Source of the DNA: Oscillospiraceae bacterium
Lineage (GTDB): Bacteria; Bacillota; Clostridia; Oscillospirales; CAG-272
Length of the DNA: 64,000 nucleotides
Assembly: GCA_015063625.1 (NCBI GenBank)
Contig: SVTT01000001.1
Location: 62,001-126,000 of the forward strand
Reading direction: 5' to 3'
Positions 14,756 through 22,134 of this stretch are shown in pieces. The number at the start of each line of letters is the position of its first letter. Within the stretch, counting starts at the first letter, position 1. The notes under the pieces are model-generated. The model worked only from the letters and a program-made list of their open reading frames with translations. It was not told the origin of the DNA and searched no databases. The position numbers and the translations under genes are program-made.

Positions 14756-17182
14756 GTGAAATATAATGCCGATACTCTGGCAATGGAGCTTTCCGTGCAC
14801 GAGCTGTGCACCATGGCGCATAAAAGCGGACATCTTGATGCCCGCCGCCCCCATCGGTCTGCCGCACCCGTGAAGAGCCGAGAGCTGCACCGCAAGCTGC
14901 AAGCAGGGGAGGGCGCGTTCTATCAGGCAGACGTTTTGCTGGTCAATACCGTGATCTACCGTGGCGTGACCTATACCGTGACGGGCGTTGCCGACGGTGT
15001 GATCGAGCAGAACGGCACCGTGACGGTGGAGGAGATCAAGATCTCTCGCGGTGCTTCCGCAGGAGAGGATGCCTATTCAAGACTGCGCTGCTATGCGCAT
15101 TTTCTCGCCGAGGCAAGGCATCTGGCGCGCGTCAGATTACGCATGCGCGTTTGTGATCGGCAGGGGGAGGGCGTGAGGGATTCGTACAGTGAGATGAGCG
15201 CAGCAGATCTGCGCGATTTTTACTGCGGTCTTCTTGACAGAATAGAACCGCATGCACGCTTTGAGCTTCTGAGAAGAACCGAGCTGATCTCCACGGTGAC
15301 CGATATTTCTTTTCCCTATCCAAGCCCTCGTGAGGGACAGACCGAGCTTGCCGAGAGCACATTCCGTGCCATTCGTAAGGGTGAGCGCCTGTTTGCCGAG
15401 GCGCCCACCGGTATCGGCAAGACTATGTCCACCCTCTATCCTGCCGTCAAGTCGGTCGGGGAAGGACTTTGCGATCGCATTTTTTATCTGACGGCAAAGG
15501 CAAGCACGCGTCGCGAGGCGTATGCCGCCGCGGGCAAGCTTTTTGAGAAGGGGGCAAAGCTTCGTACCGTGATGCTGTATGCCAAGGAACAGATGTGTCT
15601 TTGCGAGGCGGGCTGCCGCAGGGGAAGTGTGTCGAATTGCGATCCCGATGCTTGCCCCTATGCAAGGGGATATTATGACCGTGTGGACGGTGCGATGTTC
15701 GAGCTGCTTTCCCGTCAGAACGGCTTTCCGCGTCATATTCTGTTGGAGGTCGCCCGCAAGCACCGTGTTTGCCCCTACGAGCTTTCGCTTGATCTTTCCC
15801 GTTATTGCGAGATCATTATTTGCGACTATAACTACGCCTTTGATCCTGCGGTATACCTGCGCCGTTATTTTGACGCCGAGGAGGGCGAACGGGGCAAATA
15901 CGTGTTTTTGGTGGACGAGGCGCACAATCTGCCCGATCGGGCAAGGAGCATGTATTCCGCTACGCTTTCGGCGCCGCGCTTTGAGGAGCTTTACGCGCGC
16001 CTGGATGCGATCGAGGACCGTGAGCCGGAGGAGATCATGGGTGGATTTTTGCTTGCCTTTCGTCGCCTTGCCTCGCTTTGCACCGAGCAAAGAGTGAAGC
16101 ACGAGGACGGAAGTGAAAGCGGCTACTATATCAACCGTGCTCCTCTTAGGGACTTTATTGACCGAGCAGATCTCACACGACGTCGGCTGGATTCTTTTTT
16201 GAAAAGCCATCCGTTGCACCGATATGAAAGCGAGCTTGGGGAGCTTTCCTCAATGCTTCGCCGCTTCTGTGGGATCGGTGAATATTATGATGAGCACTTT
16301 TTGACCTACGTCGAGCTGAAGTGCGGCGAGCTGTCGGTACAGCTTTTCTGCCTTGATCCCTCGGGGGTGCTCAATACCTGCTCGGCACGCGCTGTGGCAG
16401 CGGTGTTCTTTTCTGCAACGCTCACGCCGCTTGACTATTTTGCCGAGATCCTGGGAGGGGACAGGCGGTCAAGAACCGTGACGCTGACCTCGCCCTATGA
16501 CCCGGAAAACCTGGGCGTCACGGTGGTGACCTCGGTCAGCACGCGAATGGAGTCGCGTGCCGTCTCCTATCGCCGTATCGCCACCCTGATCGCCGCTACT
16601 GTCAGCGCAAAGGCAGGGAATTATCTGGTTTATTTTCCGTCCTATGATTATCTGGAATCGGTGCTTGAAAGGTTCCGCGAGCGTTATCCGCGGGTCAAAT
16701 GCATCGTACAGGAGCGCCACATGACGCAGGTACAAAGGGAGGCGTTCCTTGATCGCTTCAAGGAGGATGAGGGGCATTTGCGCGTCGGCTTTTGCGTGTT
16801 GGGAGGCAGCTTCTCGGAGGGCGTTGATCTTCCGGGCAACCGCCTCATCGGCGTCGTGGTGGTCGGGGTTGGTATTCCGGGGCTCTCCAACGAGCGCAAT
16901 ATCCTGCGCGATTACTATGAAAACAAATGCGAGCGTGGCTACGATTATGCCTACACCTTCCCGGGGATGAACCGCGTCCTTCAGGCGGCGGGCAGGGTCA
17001 TTCGTCGCGAGGAGGATCGCGGTATCGTGGTGCTGATCGATGACCGATACGGCGAGGAGCCCTATTTGCATCTTTATCCCTCCCATTGGCAAAATATCTG
17101 CGTGGCAGGGGACGCCAAATCACTCGCGCGCCGTATGCAGCTGTTCTGGCAGGGAGGTGCTCCCCAACTCAAGAAGGATTGA
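14756..17182 (+). CDS. DinG/XPD-type Fe-S DNA helicase with N-terminal PD-(D/E)XK-like domain
   Basis: This 808-residue superfamily 2 helicase is probably a repair enzyme that unwinds DNA 5'-3'. The N-terminal 170 residues include VADGVIEQNGTVTVEEIKI, which fits a PD-(D/E)XK nuclease-fold core (D, then ExK). Walker A is APTGIGKT with K222. Five cysteines at 281, 283, 287, 295 and 300 form the expected iron-sulfur cluster site. The DEAH box is D387-H390. The C-terminal helicase half has VFFSATLTPLDYF, GGSFSEGVDLPG and QAAGRVIRREED. I chose the GTG at 14756 because the AAAGGGGGG site ends where an ATG at 14750 begins, which is too close for that ATG. No clear terminator follows. Confidence 0.87.
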   Translation: MKYNADTLAMELSVHELCTMAHKSGHLDARRPHRSAAPVKSRELHRKLQAGEGAFYQADVLLVNTVIYRGVTYTVTGVADGVIEQNGTVTVEEIKISRGASAGEDAYSRLRCYAHFLAEARHLARVRLRMRVCDRQGEGVRDSYSEMSAADLRDFYCGLLDRIEPHARFELLRRTELISTVTDISFPYPSPREGQTELAESTFRAIRKGERLFAEAPTGIGKTMSTLYPAVKSVGEGLCDRIFYLTAKASTRREAYAAAGKLFEKGAKLRTVMLYAKEQMCLCEAGCRRGSVSNCDPDACPYARGYYDRVDGAMFELLSRQNGFPRHILLEVARKHRVCPYELSLDLSRYCEIIICDYNYAFDPAVYLRRYFDAEEGERGKYVFLVDEAHNLPDRARSMYSATLSAPRFEELYARLDAIEDREPEEIMGGFLLAFRRLASLCTEQRVKHEDGSESGYYINRAPLRDFIDRADLTRRRLDSFLKSHPLHRYESELGELSSMLRRFCGIGEYYDEHFLTYVELKCGELSVQLFCLDPSGVLNTCSARAVAAVFFSATLTPLDYFAEILGGDRRSRTVTLTSPYDPENLGVTVVTSVSTRMESRAVSYRRIATLIAATVSAKAGNYLVYFPSYDYLESVLERFRERYPRVKCIVQERHMTQVQREAFLDRFKEDEGHLRVGFCVLGGSFSEGVDLPGNRLIGVVVVGVGIPGLSNERNILRDYYENKCERGYDYAYTFPGMNRVLQAAGRVIRREEDRGIVVLIDDRYGEEPYLHLYPSHWQNICVAGDAKSLARRMQLFWQGGAPQLKKD

Positions 17183-17241
17183 TCAAGGACACCTATTCTT
17201 GAAATGTTCACAATTATTTTTGTCATTTTTGCAATTTGGGG

Positions 17242-17270
17242 TTGCAATTCTTGCGAAAATGTGCTATAAT
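17242..17270 (+). promoter_or_regulatory. Sigma-A promoter of the aminotransferase
   Basis: TTGCAA at 17242-17247 and TATAAT at 17265-17270 are 17 bases apart. The untranslated leader is then about 85 bases and T-rich, with no clear riboswitch fold. Confidence 0.8.
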
Positions 17271-17363
17271 CGATGTTGTTTAAGGCGATTTTTGCAACTT
17301 ATGGTAGTTTTTGATGCGAAATGTCAATGTTTTTTGCCGTCTTGGCAGTAAAGGAGAACCGAG

Positions 17364-18650
17364 ATGAATTATACCACCCTCACGACCGCACAGCTGCAAA
17401 AGGAATTGGATGCGTTGATGACTGAGTATCGCGCATTTTGCGATAAGGGTCTGAATCTTGATCTTTCGAGAGGAAAGCCCGGTAGCAAGCAGATCGATCT
17501 GCTGACCGATATGCTGACCTGCTTAAGGACTCCCGAGGACTGTCGCTCCGAGAACGGCTTCGATAACCGTAACTACGGCGTGCTTGACGGTATTCCCGAG
17601 GCAAAGAAGCTGTTTTCCGAGCTGCTCGGCATCAAGGAGAGCTATATCATCGTGGGCGGAAACTCCTCGCTTAATCTGATGTATGACGCCATGGCACGCG
17701 CCATGCTTTACGGCGTTTTCGGAAGCGAGCGCGCATGGTCGCGTGAGGAGAAGGTGAAGTTCGTTTGCCCCGTCCCCGGCTATGACCGCCACTTCGGTAT
17801 CTGCAAGTCGCTTGGTATTGAGATGGTCAACGTGCCCATGACGCCCACGGGTCCCGATATGGATGCCGTTGAGGCGCTGGTGGCAAACGATCCTGCCTTC
17901 AAGGGCATTTGGTGCAATCCCAAATATTCCAATCCCGACGGTATTACCTACTCCGATGAAACCGTGCGCCGCCTTGCTTCAATGAAGACTGCGGCTCCCG
18001 ATTTCCGCATCTTCTGGGATAATGCATACGCTATTCACGATTTTTACAGCGAGCGCGGAAACGATGCGCTGCTTGATATTTTTGCCGCTTGCCGCGAGGC
18101 AGGCACTGAGGACAGAGTGTTCTATTTTGCCTCTACCTCCAAGATCTCCTTCCCGGGTGCGGGCGTTGCCATCATTGCCGCCTCCGAGAACAACGTCAAG
18201 CAGATCAAGTCGATCATGAGCGCACAGACCATCGGCTTTGACAAGCTCAATCAGATGCGCCACGTTCGCTATTTCAAAACTGCGGAGAATATGATCAAGC
18301 ACATGCAGGTGCTTGCCGAGATCATCCGTCCCAAGTTTGAAACCGTTGAGCGTATCCTGGAGGAGGATCTTGGCGGCACGGGTACTGCCCGTTGGACCGA
18401 CCCTCGCGGCGGCTACTTCATCAGTCTTTATACCATGAATGGCTGCGCAAAGCGTGCATTCAAGCTTTGTGCCGATGCGGGTGTGCGCCTGACCAACGTC
18501 GGTGAGACCTATCCTTACGGCTACGATCCCGATGACAGCAATATCCGTATTGCACCGACCTATCCCTCGGATGCCGATCTTGAGGCGGCAATGCGCGTGC
18601 TTACCCTGTGCGTCAAGATCGCCGCAGTGGAAAAGCTGTTGGCGGCATAA
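17364..18650 (+). CDS. PLP-dependent aminotransferase, MocR/AspC4-like class I fold
   Basis: This 428-residue protein belongs to the fold-type I aminotransferase group annotated as aspartate- or alanine-glyoxylate-type (PF12897). The sequence shows [12 protein letters not shown] near the N-terminus, [12 protein letters not shown] (phosphate-binding region), [21 protein letters not shown] (the Asp that contacts the pyridine nitrogen), and [12 protein letters not shown], where K260 should bind the cofactor. It likely interconverts aspartate or a similar amino acid with its 2-oxo acid. AAAGGAG is 8 bases before the ATG. It has its own promoter and terminator. Confidence 0.9.
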   Translation: MNYTTLTTAQLQKELDALMTEYRAFCDKGLNLDLSRGKPGSKQIDLLTDMLTCLRTPEDCRSENGFDNRNYGVLDGIPEAKKLFSELLGIKESYIIVGGNSSLNLMYDAMARAMLYGVFGSERAWSREEKVKFVCPVPGYDRHFGICKSLGIEMVNVPMTPTGPDMDAVEALVANDPAFKGIWCNPKYSNPDGITYSDETVRRLASMKTAAPDFRIFWDNAYAIHDFYSERGNDALLDIFAACREAGTEDRVFYFASTSKISFPGAGVAIIAASENNVKQIKSIMSAQTIGFDKLNQMRHVRYFKTAENMIKHMQVLAEIIRPKFETVERILEEDLGGTGTARWTDPRGGYFISLYTMNGCAKRAFKLCADAGVRLTNVGETYPYGYDPDDSNIRIAPTYPSDADLEAAMRVLTLCVKIAAVEKLLAA

Positions 18651-18660
18651 TACACATTCG

Positions 18661-18692
18661 AAAGCGCGGGCAGCTCTTGGCCCGCGCTTTTT
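18661..18692 (+). terminator. Rho-independent terminator of the aminotransferase
   Basis: The perfect 11-bp stem AAAGCGCGGGC/GCCCGCGCTTT is followed by Ts, 10 bases after the stop. The ribosome binding site of the next gene follows within a few bases, so read-through may feed the radical SAM gene. Confidence 0.85.
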
Positions 18693-18704
18693 GAGTAGGA
18701 GCTT

Positions 18705-19673
18705 ATGAGAAAGATCACGCAAAAAGAGAAGAATCCCTTTCCGTATTCGGATTCCAATAAGCGCTACCATACCTATGACTATTACTTGCGGAAAGCCTTT
18801 GGCGGCAAGTGTGTCAAGATCGCGCTTGATGCGGGCACGACCTGCCCCAATATCGACGGAAGATGTGGCTATGGCGGCTGTATCTATTGTTCGGATAAGG
18901 GAAGCGGAGATTTTACGGCGAATGCCGCGCTTTCGGTAACCGCACAATACCGTATACAGGTAGAGCGTATGGGAGAAAAATGGGATCCCGTGCGTATCAT
19001 TCCTTATTTCCAGCCTCATACCAACACCTATGCGCCGCTTGCTCGCCTTACCCCGATGTTTGAGGAGGCGCTCGCGCTTCCCGGGGCGGTAGGGCTGAAT
19101 ATTGCCACGCGCGCCGACTGCCTTGCCGATGATATGCTTGAATATCTGGCAGAGATTTCGGAGCGCACAGTGCTGACCGTGGAGCTCGGGCTTCAGACCG
19201 TGCATGACGCAACTGCGCGTCTGATCAATCGCGGGCATACCTTTGCCGATTTCCTTGACGGTTACGAGAGGCTTCGCCGCCGCGTGCCGCGCGCGCGGAT
19301 CGGCATCCACCTGATTCTCGGCTTGCCGCAGGAGAGCGAGGAGATGATGCTGGAAAGCGTTTCCACCGCTGCGGCGTTGCTGCCCGATGAGATCAAGCTG
19401 CACCTGCTTTACGTGTTAAAGGGCACGCGGCTTGCATCACTCTACGAGGCAGGGGAATATACACCCCTTGAGAAGGAAGCTTATGTCAGGCTTGCCGTCC
19501 GTGCACTTGAGCGCATCCCGAGGGAAACCGTGATCGGCAGACTGACGGGGGATGGCGAGGAGGGGGCATTGCTTGCTCCACTGTGGAGCAGAAAAAAGCT
19601 TTGCGTTCTCAATGAGATCGATCAAATGCTTTATAAAGAAGATACCTGGCAGGGAAAATTCTGCCGTTTTTAA
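18705..19673 (+). CDS. TIGR01212-family radical SAM protein (YhcC/YtqA-like)
   Basis: This 322-residue radical SAM enzyme carries the family-specific cluster motif CPNIDGRCGYGGCIYC, with spacing unlike the usual CxxxCxxC. Also visible are PYFQPHTNTYAP, LNIATRADCL, ELGLQTVHDAT and HLILGLPQESEEMM. Homologues are cytoplasmic and their substrate is still poorly known. TAGGAGC lies just before the ATG. The gene is followed by a strong terminator, and the aminotransferase upstream may supply some transcription. Confidence 0.92.
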   Translation: MRKITQKEKNPFPYSDSNKRYHTYDYYLRKAFGGKCVKIALDAGTTCPNIDGRCGYGGCIYCSDKGSGDFTANAALSVTAQYRIQVERMGEKWDPVRIIPYFQPHTNTYAPLARLTPMFEEALALPGAVGLNIATRADCLADDMLEYLAEISERTVLTVELGLQTVHDATARLINRGHTFADFLDGYERLRRRVPRARIGIHLILGLPQESEEMMLESVSTAAALLPDEIKLHLLYVLKGTRLASLYEAGEYTPLEKEAYVRLAVRALERIPRETVIGRLTGDGEEGALLAPLWSRKKLCVLNEIDQMLYKEDTWQGKFCRF

Positions 19674-19687
19674 ATAGGCTGCCACAA

Positions 19688-19725
19688 ACGGCATCTGCAA
19701 GCGTCGCAGATGCCGTCTTTTTTTA
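19688..19725 (+). terminator. Rho-independent terminator of the radical SAM gene
   Basis: A perfect 11-bp stem, ACGGCATCTGC/GCAGATGCCGT, with a 7-base loop is followed by CTTTTTTTT. Confidence 0.92.
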
Positions 19726-19803
19726 TTCGCCACAAAAAATCTTATAAAAACTGATTTTTTGCAAAAAATGTAAAAATTTTCTGTCTTTTTTTGAGATTGG
19801 GTA

Positions 19804-19833
19804 TTGACAAACGTGGGAAAATAGGGTTATAAT
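19804..19833 (+). promoter_or_regulatory. Sigma-A promoter of the dcw cluster
   Basis: TTGACA at 19804-19809 and TATAAT at 19828-19833 are 18 bases apart, about 80 bases upstream of mraZ. Confidence 0.85.
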
Positions 19834-19840
19834 AGGTTCA

Positions 19841-19880
19841 GTGGAGAGAAATGGGCAGAAATGTTTAATTGTGGAATGAG
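19841..19880 (+). promoter_or_regulatory. Candidate MraZ operator (10-bp periodic GTGG repeats)
   Basis: Just after the predicted transcription start, four 10-base units line up: GTGGAGAGAA, ATGGGCAGAA, ATGTTTAATT and GTGGAATGAG. TGG recurs at 19842, 19852 and 19872, and the third unit is degenerate. MraZ proteins are known to bind tandem G-rich repeats at about 10-bp period in front of their own gene, so autoregulation is inferred. Confidence 0.5.
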
Positions 19881-19912
19881 TTTTTGAGGAGAAGGGAAAG
19901 GAGGTCACGATC

Positions 19913-20359
19913 ATGCTGTTTGGTGAATATCGTCATTCGCTTGATGCAAAAAATCGTGTTTCCATTCCCGCAAAGCTGCGCGAGGAGCTGGGCGAAAATT
20001 TCTTTATCGTTCGCAGCATCCGCGGCACGTGTCTTCGTTTTTATTCCGCACGCGCGTGGGATGAATATATCGCACCGCTGAAAAGTCTGCCCCGTAAGGT
20101 TGCCGAGGATGCGTATTTCACGCTTTACCGTGATGCCATCCAGGTCACGCCCGATTCTCTCGGAAGGGTTCTGCTGACGCCCGCCCTGCTCGGATTTGCC
20201 GAGGTGGCGGATAAAGCGGAGGAGGGCAGCACACGCAATCTCGTGATCGTCGGGTGCGGTGATTACGGAGAGATCTGGTCGGATAAGCTCTATGCCGAGC
20301 GTGTCGGCACCATGGATATGGAAGCGGTTCGCCAGGCTCTTGAAGAGTGTGGGCTTTGA
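19913..20359 (+). CDS. mraZ: Transcriptional regulator MraZ
   Basis: This 148-residue protein has two SpoVT/AbrB-like MraZ domains. The first holds [25 protein letters not shown], and the second [23 protein letters not shown]. It is a DNA-binding ring protein that controls the division and cell-wall cluster it heads. AAAGGAGG lies 7 bases before the ATG. The stop TGA is two bases before rsmH. Confidence 0.95.
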   Translation: MLFGEYRHSLDAKNRVSIPAKLREELGENFFIVRSIRGTCLRFYSARAWDEYIAPLKSLPRKVAEDAYFTLYRDAIQVTPDSLGRVLLTPALLGFAEVADKAEEGSTRNLVIVGCGDYGEIWSDKLYAERVGTMDMEAVRQALEECGL

Positions 20360-20360
20360 T

Positions 20361-21299
20361 ATGGAGATCAATTTTTCACACCGTTCGGTGCTGCTTGATG
20401 AATGCATCGAGGCACTTGCCATTCGCGGTGACGGCATCTATGTGGATGGCACCGCGGGCGGCGGCGGACACTCCTTCGAGATCGCACGGCGGCTGACCAC
20501 GGGTAGGCTGATCGCGATCGATCAGGACGAGGCGGCGATTGCCGCAGCCGGCGCAAGGCTTGCACCGCTTGGTGAGCGTGCCACAGTGGTCAGAAGCAAT
20601 TTTTCCGAGGTGGCAAGCGTTCTTGATTCTCTCGGTATTGAAAAGATCGACGGTATTTTGCTTGATCTTGGTGTTTCCTCGTATCAGCTTGATACCTCGG
20701 AGCGCGGCTTTTCCTATAACGCTGACGCACCGCTGGATATGCGGATGGACCGTCGCCGTGAAAAAAGCGCGTATACTGTGGTCAACACTTATTCCGAAGA
20801 GCAGCTGAAGCAGATCCTTTTCACCTACGGTGAGGAGCGCTACGCTGCCCGTATTGCGGCACGCATCGCTGCGGCAAGAGAGCAAGCACCCATCAAAACC
20901 ACCGCTGAGCTTTCAGAGCTGATCAAGGGAGCCATTCCTGCCGCTGCACGCGAGGGAGGTCATCACCCCGCAAAGCGTTCCTTTCAGGCGATCCGCATCG
21001 AGGTCAACGGGGAGCTGGACGTGATCGCACCTGCGCTGAAGAGCGCGGTTGCAAGAATGAATCGGGGCGGCAGACTTGCCGTGATCACCTTTCATTCGCT
21101 GGAGGATCGCATTGTCAAGCAGACCTTTGCCGAGCTTGCAAGCGGTTGTGTGTGTCCCAAAAGCCTGCCCATTTGCGTGTGTGGCAATGAGCCGAAGCTT
21201 AAGCTGATCGCCAAGAAGCCGATCCTGCCAAGCGAGGCTGAATTAACAGAAAATCCGCGCTCCCGCAGCGCAAAGCTGCGTGTAGCGGAGAAACGATAA
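20361..21299 (+). CDS. rsmH: 16S rRNA (cytosine(1402)-N4)-methyltransferase RsmH
   Basis: This 312-residue SAM-dependent enzyme methylates C1402 in 16S rRNA. It opens with [13 protein letters not shown] and [12 protein letters not shown] (motif I), and later has [46 protein letters not shown] and [11 protein letters not shown], all hallmark motifs. The ATG at 20361 directly follows the mraZ stop. A longer in-frame reading from 20259 would overlap mraZ and is not used. A weak GAAGAG site precedes it, consistent with translational coupling. Confidence 0.96.
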   Translation: MEINFSHRSVLLDECIEALAIRGDGIYVDGTAGGGGHSFEIARRLTTGRLIAIDQDEAAIAAAGARLAPLGERATVVRSNFSEVASVLDSLGIEKIDGILLDLGVSSYQLDTSERGFSYNADAPLDMRMDRRREKSAYTVVNTYSEEQLKQILFTYGEERYAARIAARIAAAREQAPIKTTAELSELIKGAIPAAAREGGHHPAKRSFQAIRIEVNGELDVIAPALKSAVARMNRGGRLAVITFHSLEDRIVKQTFAELASGCVCPKSLPICVCGNEPKLKLIAKKPILPSEAELTENPRSRSAKLRVAEKR

Positions 21300-21327
21300 A
21301 CGATAAAAGAAGGAGGCTGCCAATTCG

Positions 21328-22011
21328 ATGAACGGTACATCTTACGAAAAGGTTTATTTCAATGACAATTATAAGCAACAGTTTGAAGAGCTGCGCAGCC
21401 GCTATCGCGAGCGTACGCGCCGCGCACTTCAGGGCAGAACGGTCGACCGTCGTCCCGTGCCCAATGCCACCACGATCGTCTATTTACATGACGATGCCGA
21501 CGGCAATACCATGATCACCACGGGTGATTTTGTGGAATATTTCAACAGCCGCTACGGTGACAAGGACCGTATCGGTGCCATGAGGCGCTCTCTCGCGAAT
21601 GCTGAAGCCAAGGCAAAGAAGATCAGCGAGCGTGCCGAGCGTGAAAAAACTGTCAGAACGCGCGATCGGAACAAATCGGGGTTTGCGCATCGCGTGCGTT
21701 CTGCGGGACGCCATATGGCACTGGTCAATGCCATGTTCCTCTTGATGCTGATGCTTTCGGTCACCATGCTGCTCGGCTCCTCTCTGGCGCTTCAGCGTAT
21801 TGATGGGCAGATCGCAGCGCTTGAGGCACAGGACAAGGGCGTTGTGGTCTGTGAGAACGTGTACAATGCAAGCGGCAGTGAGAGCGTGTCCTATCCCGCA
21901 CTTTCGGGCGGTGACACGGTGAAGGTCTTTGAGGTCGAGGAGGAGCAGCGCTCGGGCATCTCGGTGCTGCGCGATATGTGGCAGCTTCTCGGTGAGGATC
22001 AGAAGGACTGA
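21328..22011 (+). CDS. FtsL/DivIC-like cell-division membrane protein with long N-terminal tail
   Basis: This 227-residue bitopic protein sits between rsmH and the class B PBP, the place where ftsL is found. The membrane helix is at about residues 131-154. The N-terminal cytoplasmic part is unusually long (130 residues) and rich in Arg, with a charged helix (RRSLANAEAKAKKISERAEREKT). The outside part begins with a short heptad-like stretch (LALQRIDGQIAALEAQ), much shorter than a classical FtsL coiled coil. FtsL sequences are poorly conserved, so the call rests on position and topology. A GAAGGAGG site lies upstream of the ATG. Confidence 0.68.
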   Translation: MNGTSYEKVYFNDNYKQQFEELRSRYRERTRRALQGRTVDRRPVPNATTIVYLHDDADGNTMITTGDFVEYFNSRYGDKDRIGAMRRSLANAEAKAKKISERAEREKTVRTRDRNKSGFAHRVRSAGRHMALVNAMFLLMLMLSVTMLLGSSLALQRIDGQIAALEAQDKGVVVCENVYNASGSESVSYPALSGGDTVKVFEVEEEQRSGISVLRDMWQLLGEDQKD

Positions 22012-22069
22012 CCAGGTATAAACCCTCCTTTTTGTGAATAGAATGGGATGAACGGTTATACTGTTCTCC

Positions 22070-22111
22070 GGCGGCAAATTCCGTATGCACGACGGGTTCG
22101 CCGCCTTTTTT
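22070..22111 (+). terminator. Terminator-like hairpin inside the dcw operon
   Basis: GGCGG pairs with CCGCC and is extended by an imperfect inner stem, then followed by six Ts. It lies in the 123-base gap between the ftsL-like gene and ftsI, immediately upstream of the ftsI ribosome binding site. It may attenuate expression of the downstream half of the cluster. Confidence 0.55.
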
Positions 22112-22134
22112 GTTCTCAAAAAGGAGGGATTTCC

